In this document: positions 1-6,532 of the stretch, in pieces
Numbering within the stretch: the stretch's first letter is position 1
Layout: each line of letters begins with the position of its first letter
From: Acidobacteriota bacterium
GTDB taxonomy: Bacteria; Acidobacteriota; Terriglobia; UBA7540
Direction of reading: 5' to 3'
Length of the DNA: 9,891 bases
NCBI GenBank assembly: GCA_003165615.1
Contig: PLWR01000121.1
Coordinates: forward strand, 2,890-12,780
The notes under the pieces: model-generated
Seen by the model: the letters and a program-made list of their open reading frames with translations, nothing else
Database searches by the model: none
What the model was told of the DNA's origin: nothing
Position numbers and translations under genes: made by a program

Positions 1-61
1 TCGTACCTCAGCACCTTCTCCCCTGAGAGAAGGTGGGAAATTAAACCACCCTCTCCCCCAA
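1..61. repeat. Palindromic repeat interrupting the carbamate kinase frame
   Basis: A perfect 9-bp inverted repeat, CACCTTCTC (12-20) and GAGAAGGTG (27-35) with a 6-nt loop, is followed by a related ccaccctctcccc segment (46-59). The same CACCTTCTCCC arm occurs in the hairpin at 6466-6509, so this is a dispersed REP-like family in this genome rather than a one-off terminator. It supplies the stop codon of the carbamate kinase fragment. There is no T-run, so intrinsic termination is not clearly indicated. Confidence -1.
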
Positions 62-190
62 GCCGGCCGCCATTACGGCAGCAATGCCTTCACACGTGGC
101 GGTGAGATTGGCGCGCTGCTCCTCCAGGGTGCCGCGTTCGCCGGGTTTGACCAGGGAATTGCCGCCAATGGCCACCACGGCGATAGGCAT
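41..190 (-). pseudogene. arcC: Carbamate kinase, N-terminal 49 residues, reading frame broken
   Basis: The 49-residue product begins MPIAVVAIGGNSLVKPGERG. This is the carbamate kinase N-terminus: first beta strand, the GGN nucleotide/carbamate loop, and the following helix that normally leads to an AAGHEVVxTHGNGPQVG segment. Here the helix ends at ...AAVMAAGLGERVV and a TAA stop follows. The diverging part lies in a palindrome-rich repeat at about 1-61, so the gene appears cut where the repeat begins; whether the rest continues left of the window cannot be seen. The start is convincing: ATG lies 8 nt after the carbamoyltransferase stop, and an AAGG ribosome binding site overlaps that stop codon, implying translational coupling. 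Intact carbamate kinase (about 310 aa) converts carbamoyl phosphate plus ADP to ATP, the last step of the arginine deiminase pathway. A 49-aa fragment would lack almost all of the active site. Confidence -1.
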
Positions 191-198
191 AACACGCC

Positions 199-1170
199 TT
201 AGGAGAGCAGGGCCAGGAAAATGGCCTTCTGCATGTGCAGGCGATTTTCCGCCTGGTTATAGGCCAGAGAGCGCGGGGAGTCCATGACCTCGTCGGTCAC
301 TTCCTCGCCGCGGCGCGCCGGCTGGCAATGCATGAACAACGCTTGCGGGCCCGCCGTGCGCATGAGTTGGGAATTCACCTGATAGGGGCGAAAGATCTCC
401 TGGCGAGTCTCCGCTTCATCCTCCTTGCCCACGCTCGTCCAGACATCCGTATAAACCACGTCTGCGCCCGCCACCGCCTCCGCCGGATCATGCGTCAAAG
501 TGACGTCGCCGCCCTCGCGCTTGGCATCCGCCATCACCGACCGGTCCGGCTCATAACCCGGGGGTGTGGCAATACGCATGTGGGCGCCCAGGCGTGCCGC
601 GCCGTAGATCAACGAATGTGCCACATTATTGCCGTCGCCCACCCAGGCAAGGGTTACATTCGCCAGACTGCCTTTACACTCGAGCAGCGTCAAGTAGTCG
701 CTGAGCGCCTGGCAGGGATGCTCAAAATCAGAAAGGCCGTTGATGACCGGCACAGTAGCGTGCTCCGCCAGCTCAATTGCCGTCTGGTGCAGGTGTACGC
801 GCGCCATAATGACGTCCACCCAGCGGGAAAGGTTGCGTGCCACATCCTTTACGGATTCACGCTTGCCCAGTCCCACCTCCTCTGCACTCAGGAGCAGCGC
901 CCGTCCGCCCAATTGGCTGATTCCCAGTTCAAAGGTCACCCGGGTGTGCAGGCTCGCCTTCTCCAAAATCATCGCCAGTGTCCTGCCCTCCAGCGTGTTC
1001 TTGTAATGCGCGGGATCAGCCTTTACTTGATTCGCCAGCTTCAACAGGAAGTCAATCTCCGGCGGCGTCAGATCGTGGAGGGAAATCAGATGCCGATGCG
1101 CCAGGGTCGGCGGCCGCAAAAGGGGCGCCAATTGGTTCTCGGCGTGGGGGACAATTTTTAACTTATGCAT
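199..1170 (-). CDS. argF: Ornithine carbamoyltransferase family protein with altered ligand loops
   Basis: Product of 323 aa, close to the family norm of 300-340. Ornithine carbamoyltransferase joins carbamoyl phosphate and ornithine to citrulline in the cytoplasm, or runs in reverse with carbamate kinase. Landmarks seen: carbamoyl-phosphate loop SLHTR (73-77), Arg124, HPCQ (151-154), GDGNN (178-182), TDVWTSVG (241-248), HCQP (281-284) and ENRLH (308-312). The fold and most of the sequence are clearly this family. Three positions depart from the usual SxRTR, SMG and HCLP motifs: His75 for Arg, Val247 for Met, Gln283 for Leu. The enzyme may be weakened or have shifted substrate. Start: the frame is open upstream to 1323, but family similarity begins near residue 27 and ATG 1170 is the nearest upstream Met; its ribosome binding site is weak. 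It precedes carbamate kinase, as in arc operons, so arcB would be an equally fair symbol. Family call firm, substrate less so. Confidence -1.
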   Translation of the reverse strand: MHKLKIVPHAENQLAPLLRPPTLAHRHLISLHDLTPPEIDFLLKLANQVKADPAHYKNTLEGRTLAMILEKASLHTRVTFELGISQLGGRALLLSAEEVGLGKRESVKDVARNLSRWVDVIMARVHLHQTAIELAEHATVPVINGLSDFEHPCQALSDYLTLLECKGSLANVTLAWVGDGNNVAHSLIYGAARLGAHMRIATPPGYEPDRSVMADAKREGGDVTLTHDPAEAVAGADVVYTDVWTSVGKEDEAETRQEIFRPYQVNSQLMRTAGPQALFMHCQPARRGEEVTDEVMDSPRSLAYNQAENRLHMQKAIFLALLS

Positions 1171-1341
1171 AAATTCGCGATGGCCTCGGTGGTATGGAAG
1201 CAAGAGGCGGGCCATGAATTGCCCCGTCCCATGAAAATGACCTAACCCATTTGTTTGGAGTGCATTAATCGCATAAGCCTGAATTCGCCGGGCGTGGCCT
1301 ATGGAAATTTGGGGAATTATCACGCTGTCGGGGCGGTGGGA

Positions 1342-1418
1342 AGGTGTCAGGTGTCACGTGTCGGGTGCTGGGGGGTTCGTAGTGGAAGATGGGAAAGGGT
1401 AAAGGATGAAGGGTAAGG
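1342..1418. repeat. Degenerate heptamer tandem array
   Basis: Eleven consecutive 7-nt units can be read in one phase. The first group is aggtgtc, aggtgtc, acgtgtc, gggtgct (1342-1369). Two poor units follow. The second group is ggaagat, gggaaag, ggtaaag, gatgaag, ggtaagg (1384-1418). The strand is purine-rich with a G-rich start to most units. The second group resembles, in reverse complement, the heptamers at 5467-5501. Confidence -1.
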
Positions 1419-1440
1419 GGCTCACTACAAAGTGCCCAGC

Positions 1441-1453
1441 GCGGCGGAGCCGC
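1441..1453. repeat. Small GC hairpin GCGGC-gga-GCCGC
   Basis: A perfect 5-bp inverted repeat with a 3-nt loop. It is followed by aaccaaaaggcaagtca, whose reverse complement resembles tgacttttgccttttgg at 9035-9051. This suggests fragments of a dispersed intergenic repeat. Short and low in information by itself. Confidence -1.
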
Positions 1454-1493
1454 AAATGAAAACCAAAAGGCAAGTCACGAACCCGGGTGGCGC

Positions 1494-1506
1494 AGAGCGC
1501 AGCTCT
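1494..1506. repeat. Small hairpin AGAGC-gca-GCTCT
   Basis: A perfect 5-bp inverted repeat with a 3-nt loop, about 40 nt from the preceding hairpin. The two may belong to one composite palindromic element. No T-run follows, so it is not a convincing terminator. Confidence -1.
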
Positions 1507-1863
1507 ACGTTCTCGTGGGGATTGCTGGCGGACTTGGCGCGGAGTCTCAACCAAGGTCCGGCAGAAGCGCTGATACGCAAATAGCCGGCGGCGGCGATAA
1601 GTTGCTGTTGGTGATCTACTGCAACGGGCCGGGCAGGAAGGGGCGTCCGCAGATGGGCGTCATAGGAATATCGGCGGGCATGGTCAGAGTCGTGAATCAC
1701 AGACCTGCGCTCTGTGCCAGTCCGCCGGACTGTTGGTTTTTGTCTGTCCACTCCCACTGACACGCCGACTGGACATTGCATTCAGAGGCGGTCGAATATA
1801 TGCTTCCGGCCTGGGGGAAAATCAAAGCGGAAATTCCCGTTAATACCTGCCGCGGAGCATGTT

Positions 1864-4359
1864 ATGAATCGAGAACGGCGCGTTAGAACGATCGTAACTG
1901 TCTTCAGCCTACTGTTGTGGGTTGCTGGCATTACAGGTGGGGCGTATGCGGCAAACACCGAGAGGTTGTTTCCCGCGCGCCTCCCAGGTGCGCAATGGGA
2001 GGAATTCCGTGCCACCGCTTATACCAGGCCGGTCACCGGAATCATTTACCGGGGAGAGCCACGGCCGGTTTCAGGATTGCCCCTGGGGGGAATTGCCAGT
2101 GGCTACCTGGACCTGGAAACGGCCGGAACGTTTGGCTACAGTACGATCTTTAATCACCTGACTCCTCGCGGGGGCCCGCTCAACACCCCTTTCCTGGGGA
2201 TTGCGGTTGCGGGAAAGACCTGGGTCCTTACCACTGGGCAAACCAAGCAGTACGATCCCGGGACTGGTCCGCCTCCGCCACCCGGACCCAATTTGGCAAT
2301 CCGAGGTGTAGAGCAGGCGAAGAGCATCGACTATTGGGGGCATTATCCGATCGCCGATGTGGAGTACGAAGCATCTGCGCCAGTATCCATAGGGCTGCGG
2401 GCCTGGTCAGCGTTTATACCGGGAGATGCCAGGGTTTCAGACACGCCCGGAGCAGTTTTCGAAGTGCATCTGAGGAATGGCACGGGAGTGAGGCAGACGG
2501 GAACCGTGGCCTTCAGCCTTCCCGGATTCAGCGGGCATCAAAGTGCCCTGGATCCGGAGTTGTCAGGCCCCAATCCACGATATGCCAAGGTGCCGGCTAC
2601 AGCCGAGAGGCAGTTCTTAGCTTATCTTCCCAAGCACAACATTGTACGTGAGGTGATTCAGGGCAACCCCAGCGGCGTGTGGGTGCGCGATCAGAACTGG
2701 AAGATGAGTTACGTGCTGGGGGTAATGGACGGGGAGAATCCTCGCGTGGGCGCGGACCTCGGTACCGATGGAAAGAGTTGGAGCAATATTGAGAAGCAGC
2801 TTCCCCAGAGCGTGCCGGAAACAGGGGGTGCTTCTCTGGCTGTGGATTTCAGGCTGGAGGCAGGGCAGACGAAGATTGTGCGGTTCGTGCTGGCATGGTA
2901 TGCACCGGAGTGGAAGGGCGACGGCGCCCCGGATACGGCGGGGAACACGTACACGCGTATGTATGCGGCGCGCTATAGCAATGCCCTGGAGGTGGCGCGA
3001 TTCCTGACCCGGGAGCATGAGAATTTACTGAAACGGATTATCCGCTGGCAGGGGGAGGTTTATGCTACGCCGGAAATCCCCGGCTGGCTTGCTGATTCAC
3101 TGATCAACAACCTGTCCCTGATCGCGAAGACAGGGATGTGGGCCCAGGCGAAGCCACCGATTGGACCCTGGTGCAAACCGGAAGACGGGATTTTTGCCAT
3201 GAATGAGTCTCCGCGCAGTTGTTCGCAGATGGATTCTTCGCCGAACAGCGCCGTAGGCAACCTTCCCCTGGTCTATTTTTTCCCCGCCTGCGAACGTTCG
3301 ACTTTACGTGCGTTGAAGGAATACCAATTCAGTGACGGGCGTCCGCCCTTGACGTTGGGCAGCGGCGGGGGCGACAAGGGTTTCTACTTCGAAATGGTCT
3401 ACCCGGGGCATGGCTACCAGTTGGTGATGCAGGGGTCCAACTACATGGTTCGCCTGGACCGCTACTGGAAGGTCACGGGGGACGACAGCTTTTTCAAGGA
3501 GTTCTACGAATCCGCCCGGCGCGCCACGCGTTGGAGCTTCAGTCTCCGGCCTCCCTACGGCCTATCACAAATCGTGGCCATGCCCACCGAGGGCACAGAC
3601 CCTTTGCAGGACACCGAATGGTATGAGGACAGGCCCTACTACGGCTACGTTTGCCATCCCGGCGGGTACCGGATGGCCCACGCTGAAATGATGCGCCGAT
3701 GGGCGGAGAAGCAAGGTGATACTGAGTTCGCGAAGCAGCTCGACGCATGGATCGAGGCAGGCGCCAAAGCCTTGGAGCAGTATTTGTGGACCGGCAACTA
3801 CTATCGCCTCTATAACGAGCCGGAAACCGGGCGGCATATGGATGTGGTCTTTATCCCGCAGCTTGACGGGCAACTCTTCGCTCGCCTGCACGGCTTGCCA
3901 GGAGTATTTCCCCATGACCACGTGGAGAAGGTGCTGGAGCTGATTCGCAAGGGCGCCGGGGTGAGCAAGTTGGGGATTCCCTCCGCGTACGTGACTCCGG
4001 ATGGTGCGGCGTGGCAGCCTGACGACGAGAAAAAGTATCTGACCGGCACGTATACCTTTGAGGAATTTGCCACCTACTTCCTTGCTGAGACCTTCATGTA
4101 TGAAGGACACAAGGACTTTGGATTGGATTTGCTGCATCGATGTCTGGAGGTCTTTTCCTGCAAATACGCTTACACGTGGGATGGAGCGAACGTTTTCAGT
4201 CACGAAGGCGATACCGGAGAGCGTTCCTATGGGACGGACTATTACCAGAACATGTGTCTGTGGGGAGTACCGGCGGCCCTCAAGGGCGACGATATGTCCG
4301 GTCCCTGCAAACCCGGGGGCTTGGTGTACAGGATGATCCAAGCCGGAAAAGGGAAGTAG
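1864..4359 (+). CDS. Secreted GH116/DUF608-family glycoside hydrolase
   Basis: Product of 831 aa. Residues 1-29 are a Sec signal peptide (MNRERRVR, hydrophobic core, AYA|AN cleavage), so the enzyme acts outside the cytoplasm. The N-terminal GH116 signature GLPLGGIASGYLDLE lies near residues 73-87, and the alpha-helical catalytic region follows from about residue 400. Glu448 in FAMNESPRSCSQMDSS fits the nucleophile position and Asp583 in LQDTEWYED the acid/base. Their 135-residue spacing is in the range I recall for characterised GH116 members. A QLDGQLFARLHGLPGVFP segment matches the conserved C-terminal substrate-site region. GH116 enzymes are retaining beta-glucosidases, glucosylceramidases, xylosidases or N-acetylglucosaminidases; specificity cannot be read here. 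The motif around Glu448 differs from the GBA2-type EGxEYxxYxTxD, so it belongs to a divergent branch. ATG 1864 is chosen over the frame opening at 1714 because GGAG lies 6 nt upstream and the signal peptide begins there. A secreted partner gene follows by 19 nt. Confidence -1.
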   Translation: MNRERRVRTIVTVFSLLLWVAGITGGAYAANTERLFPARLPGAQWEEFRATAYTRPVTGIIYRGEPRPVSGLPLGGIASGYLDLETAGTFGYSTIFNHLTPRGGPLNTPFLGIAVAGKTWVLTTGQTKQYDPGTGPPPPPGPNLAIRGVEQAKSIDYWGHYPIADVEYEASAPVSIGLRAWSAFIPGDARVSDTPGAVFEVHLRNGTGVRQTGTVAFSLPGFSGHQSALDPELSGPNPRYAKVPATAERQFLAYLPKHNIVREVIQGNPSGVWVRDQNWKMSYVLGVMDGENPRVGADLGTDGKSWSNIEKQLPQSVPETGGASLAVDFRLEAGQTKIVRFVLAWYAPEWKGDGAPDTAGNTYTRMYAARYSNALEVARFLTREHENLLKRIIRWQGEVYATPEIPGWLADSLINNLSLIAKTGMWAQAKPPIGPWCKPEDGIFAMNESPRSCSQMDSSPNSAVGNLPLVYFFPACERSTLRALKEYQFSDGRPPLTLGSGGGDKGFYFEMVYPGHGYQLVMQGSNYMVRLDRYWKVTGDDSFFKEFYESARRATRWSFSLRPPYGLSQIVAMPTEGTDPLQDTEWYEDRPYYGYVCHPGGYRMAHAEMMRRWAEKQGDTEFAKQLDAWIEAGAKALEQYLWTGNYYRLYNEPETGRHMDVVFIPQLDGQLFARLHGLPGVFPHDHVEKVLELIRKGAGVSKLGIPSAYVTPDGAAWQPDDEKKYLTGTYTFEEFATYFLAETFMYEGHKDFGLDLLHRCLEVFSCKYAYTWDGANVFSHEGDTGERSYGTDYYQNMCLWGVPAALKGDDMSGPCKPGGLVYRMIQAGKGK

Positions 4360-4378
4360 CGGGACAGCGAGGTTGAGC

Positions 4379-5221
4379 ATGGAAAGAAACGGCATGGAAA
4401 CGGGAAAATCTCTCTGGCTCGGAACCGCCTCAGTGCTCATGTTGGCGTTCCTGCTCGTTACCAATGAGACGGTCGGAGCGCAGACGCCGGCGTTTAACCT
4501 GGCGAGTGACTGGAGCTTGAGTGGCGCACACTTAAAGGGAATGCCATTCGGCCCGGAGGGTGCTTGGGCGGTTTATTCTGTTCAGTTCAAACCCGATTGG
4601 AGCTGGGCGGCCTTCGACCGGGCGATGCACTTTACCATCTCGAATCCCTGGCTCGAACTCTACGGCATCGATGGCTGGTGGCTGGGAAGTTCACCGGTCA
4701 CCCGAAAGCCCATGGCGGGTAAGAATGTGGGGCAGGGCAATATCCCGGGAAAGCTGCACGGCACGTATTATGACTGGCCTGTAGGGAGGGTGGCTGCTTA
4801 TGGGCGGCCTGATTCTGATAAAGGCAAGCGTGAGGGCACGATGACGGCGTTGGTTTGGACGGCACCTAAGGCCATGGAAGTTGGCGTTACGGGGAGTGTC
4901 TGGACGGTGGGGCAGTATGAGGATGTTGCCGAGCGCCGGAGTCGCGTCATGATGTGGATCAATCGAGCTTCCAGCGGTAGCGGCGCCGCTAACGAGATCA
5001 TATTTCGTGATGTTCTGGTTCCGCTATGGACCGAGGACTATGATTCCGACCACCCTGAATCCTTCGCGCAGATACTCGGCGAGCATGCATTGCGATTGGA
5101 AAAGATCAAGGTCGAAAAGGGCGACAGAATAGCCGTCGGTTTCTACGGGGACGTCACGGCCTCCAAGCCTGGCCTGAATGGAATCGATTTTCGAGTCATG
5201 GGCGGACCTGGAGCAAAGTAG
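4379..5221 (+). CDS. Secreted beta-rich protein, possible carbohydrate-binding partner of GH116
   Basis: Product of 280 aa, family not recognised. A Sec signal peptide is visible (hydrophobic core about residues 12-27, likely VGA|QT cleavage after residue 34). The mature part is rich in Trp, Tyr and Gly, alternates polar and hydrophobic residues like a beta sandwich, and has no cysteine. Its C-terminal half (about 153-280) has the order TALVWTAP, VGVTGSVW, IIFRDVLVPLW, KVEKGDRIAVGFYG, GIDFRV. This resembles jelly-roll domains common in secreted planctomycete and acidobacterial proteins. No catalytic residues are evident. The gene starts 19 nt after the GH116 stop and is surely co-transcribed, so a role in binding or presenting the hydrolase's glycan substrate is the best inference. 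ATG 4379 has GAGG 6 nt upstream; ATG 4394 is a plausible alternative giving a neater signal peptide. An in-frame TTG at 4373 abuts the GAGG and is unlikely. Confidence -1.
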   Translation: MERNGMETGKSLWLGTASVLMLAFLLVTNETVGAQTPAFNLASDWSLSGAHLKGMPFGPEGAWAVYSVQFKPDWSWAAFDRAMHFTISNPWLELYGIDGWWLGSSPVTRKPMAGKNVGQGNIPGKLHGTYYDWPVGRVAAYGRPDSDKGKREGTMTALVWTAPKAMEVGVTGSVWTVGQYEDVAERRSRVMMWINRASSGSGAANEIIFRDVLVPLWTEDYDSDHPESFAQILGEHALRLEKIKVEKGDRIAVGFYGDVTASKPGLNGIDFRVMGGPGAK

Positions 5222-5228
5222 CGAAGTC

Positions 5229-5240
5229 TCCCCGCGGGGA
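5229..5240. repeat. Perfect 12-nt palindrome after the secreted-protein gene
   Basis: TCCCCGCGGGGA is fully self-complementary and begins 8 nt after the stop codon at 5219-5221. It could help end transcription of the two-gene unit, but it has no loop of its own and no T-tract follows. A further imperfect inverted repeat, gttccg (5252-5257) and cggaac (5284-5289), follows. Confidence -1.
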
Positions 5241-5261
5241 TAGGGAGCGAAGTTCCGGAGT

Positions 5262-5456
5262 AAAGTTTCGGAGCGAAGCCTGTCGGAACTTGTCAATGCT
5301 GCGGGAAGGCAAAGCATGGCTGAGGATGTGGAACACCTGGCCACCTTCAAAGAGCGCGCGGAAGAACCCAACCTCGCTTTCGAAGCAGTGCTGAAGGATA
5401 TGAGGCGGCGTGGAAGGTTATGGAGGCTAGGGGCTGGAAAAAGGGTAAAGTTTTAA
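5262..5456 (+). pseudogene. Antitoxin-like gene remnant
   Basis: The frame is open from 5244 to the TAA at 5454-5456. From about 5262 it reads like the C-terminal two thirds of a small type II antitoxin: SERSLSELVNAAGRQ (a helix typical of ribbon-helix-helix or similar DNA-binding antitoxins), then AEDVEHLATFKERAEEP and NLAFEAVLKDMRRRGRL. The acidic helix, the xxEPxxxFExxLxDxxRRG segment and the basic end resemble antitoxin tails I know from Acidobacteria-like genomes. The N-terminal DNA-binding strand has no start codon or recognisable sequence upstream. The usual stop after the RGRL-type end is gone, so the frame runs on into the heptamer repeat. No toxin gene is adjacent. An internal ATG (5316) with AAGG 6 nt upstream could still give a 46-aa peptide. 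Family assignment is from memory of sequence style and is moderate. Confidence -1.
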
Positions 5457-5482
5457 GGCGGGTTATCTTTTATACTTTACCC
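5443..5482. terminator. Possible bidirectional hairpin between convergent genes
   Basis: GGGTAAAGT (5443-5451) and ACTTTACCC (5474-5482) form a perfect 9-bp inverted repeat with a 22-nt loop. It lies between the plus-strand unit ending at 5221 and the minus-strand gene ending at 5555. The stem is AT-rich and the loop long, so termination is only a suggestion. Its right arm is part of the heptamer array. Confidence -1.
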
Positions 5483-5501
5483 CTTACACTTTGCCCTTCA
5501 C
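5467..5501. repeat. Second heptamer tandem array, opposite orientation
   Basis: Five consecutive 7-nt units are read: cttttat, actttac, cccttac, actttgc, ccttcac. In reverse complement they give gtgaagg, gcaaagt, gtaaggg, gtaaagt, ataaaag, close to the ggtaaag/gatgaag/ggtaagg units at 1398-1418. Confidence -1.
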
Positions 5502-5554
5502 AACTCGTCGTTCCCCAGAGCCGAGAACCTTGGCCCGGACACTTAAAACATAAT

Positions 5555-6301
5555 TCATGATGTTTCACTTGCGTCGATCAGATTGATCTGCATGGTCAGA
5601 TTCATGAGCGGGGTGACCTCGCGAAAGACGGCGAGCATGGATTCGACCAAGTCCACGCCCGTGGCGCTGCGCACTTCCTCCTCCGTCATGGGGTAGAAGA
5701 GCTGAAACCCCGCCCACTGGTTCTTGGGCGCGGCATCGAGCAGACGGCGAAGCTTGGTGACGCCGGGGAAATTCTCCTTGGAAAACTGTCCGATTTCTGT
5801 TTCCCAACTGCCGGCGAAGAGGCTGAAGCCTTCCCGCAGGATCAGGCGGCGCAGTTCTCGCTCCACCGGGGTGCCGGGCCTTAGACCTTTCACCAGCCGG
5901 TGCCAGTCCCAATCGGAGCGCAACTCGCATTCGCGGGACGAGGGCGGAGCCTTTACGTAACCGCGTTCAACCTGCAATCCGCACTTGAAGACCTTCGCCT
6001 CTGTCTCCACGGAGATGAAAAACTTGGAGCAGCCAAAACTGACATGCGAGGAAATCGGCTTGGCCTCGCGGTCAGCGCGGGGCAGGAAGGCAATCCATTG
6101 CCAGAAGACGCCACGGCCCCAGCGCTCGGTGACAAAACCTTGCCCATAGCGCGCCTCCAAGGCTAATTTCAGGATGCGCGTGATGCGCTCATTCTCTTCC
6201 AGATTTCCCACGTGAATGCCGCGGCGGAAATCCAGAAATTCCGGGCTGAAACCAATTGCCGCGGTGGGCAAGGGAAAGGAAACTACGCGGTTCGTCTTCA
6301 T
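5555..6301 (-). CDS. Uncharacterised 248-aa soluble protein
   Basis: I do not recognise the family. There is no signal peptide or membrane segment; it is a mixed alpha/beta, charged cytoplasmic protein. Notable stretches are a Trp/aromatic segment near residues 75-90 (RWGRGVFWQWIAFLPRAD), a strand-rich middle with SFGCSKFFISVETEAKVFKCGLQVERGY, and a C-terminal GFQLFYPMTEEEV region followed by a long amphipathic helix ending LTMQINL. Two cysteines flank the central strands. The start is well supported: ATG 6301 with GGAGGAG at 6307-6313, 5 nt upstream. A TACAAT (minus strand, 6334-6339) is a possible -10 without a convincing -35. The gene stands alone, convergent to the GH116 unit and on the same strand as the small membrane protein gene upstream. 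Real gene, function unknown. Confidence -1.
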   Translation of the reverse strand: MKTNRVVSFPLPTAAIGFSPEFLDFRRGIHVGNLEENERITRILKLALEARYGQGFVTERWGRGVFWQWIAFLPRADREAKPISSHVSFGCSKFFISVETEAKVFKCGLQVERGYVKAPPSSRECELRSDWDWHRLVKGLRPGTPVERELRRLILREGFSLFAGSWETEIGQFSKENFPGVTKLRRLLDAAPKNQWAGFQLFYPMTEEEVRSATGVDLVESMLAVFREVTPLMNLTMQINLIDASETS

Positions 6302-6465
6302 ACCGGCTCCTCCGGGAGGGGTGAATCGGCATGATTGTAGCAGCACGCGCGCGGATTCGCACCCGGTTAACTGCGGGCGGCCGTCCTGCCGGATTCTTGG
6401 TGGGAATGGGGAAATATCCTGGAGGAAGGGCGCTCATGCGGGGCGCAAGGAAACCTCATCGTAGT

Positions 6466-6509
6466 GGGAGAAGGCGCAACGGGCACCGGCTGCTGCGCCA
6501 CCTTCTCCC
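6466..6509. repeat. REP-like hairpin sharing the CACCTTCTCCC arm
   Basis: Left arm gggagaaggcgca (6466-6478) and right arm tgcgccaccttctccc (6494-6509) pair with a 3-nt bulge around a 15-nt loop. It sits downstream of the small membrane protein gene (minus strand), in the 231-nt gap before the 248-aa protein gene. The arm matches the palindrome at 12-35. It is probably a dispersed repeat and might secondarily act as an mRNA 3' stabiliser. Confidence -1.
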
Positions 6510-6532
6510 CCAGAGCGGTCCCTCGCTGCGCA

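Larger units (their letters stand above)
1171..1863. other. Divergent intergenic region, 693 nt
   Basis: This lies between the divergently transcribed carbamoyltransferase and GH116 genes. It holds a period-7 array (1342-1418), a GCGGC/GCCGC hairpin (1441-1453) and an AGAGC/GCTCT hairpin (1494-1506). Both strands have open frames across 1425-1781, but their translations look like random arginine/proline-rich sequence and match no family I recognise. A TTGCAT...TATATG pair at 1776-1802 is a poor promoter candidate for the downstream gene because its spacer is only 15 nt. Confidence -1.

Noticed and set aside
235..1161. 308-codon open frame on the plus strand opposite the carbamoyltransferase
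   Set aside because: Its translation is Arg/His/Gln-rich with no family signal, and it lies wholly antisense to a clear enzyme gene; long antisense frames are common at this base composition.
1342..1418. CRISPR array
   Set aside because: The unit is only 7 nt, has no spacers, and there are no cas genes in the window.
1425..1781. 118-codon minus-strand frame in the intergenic region
   Set aside because: It runs through palindromic repeats and has no family resemblance or ribosome binding site.
1776..1802. TTGCAT/TATATG promoter for the GH116 gene
   Set aside because: The 15-nt spacer and weak -35 make it no better than chance.
3565..4464. 299-codon minus-strand frame opposite the GH116 gene
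   Set aside because: It is antisense to the conserved catalytic region, has no ribosome binding site and no recognisable motif.
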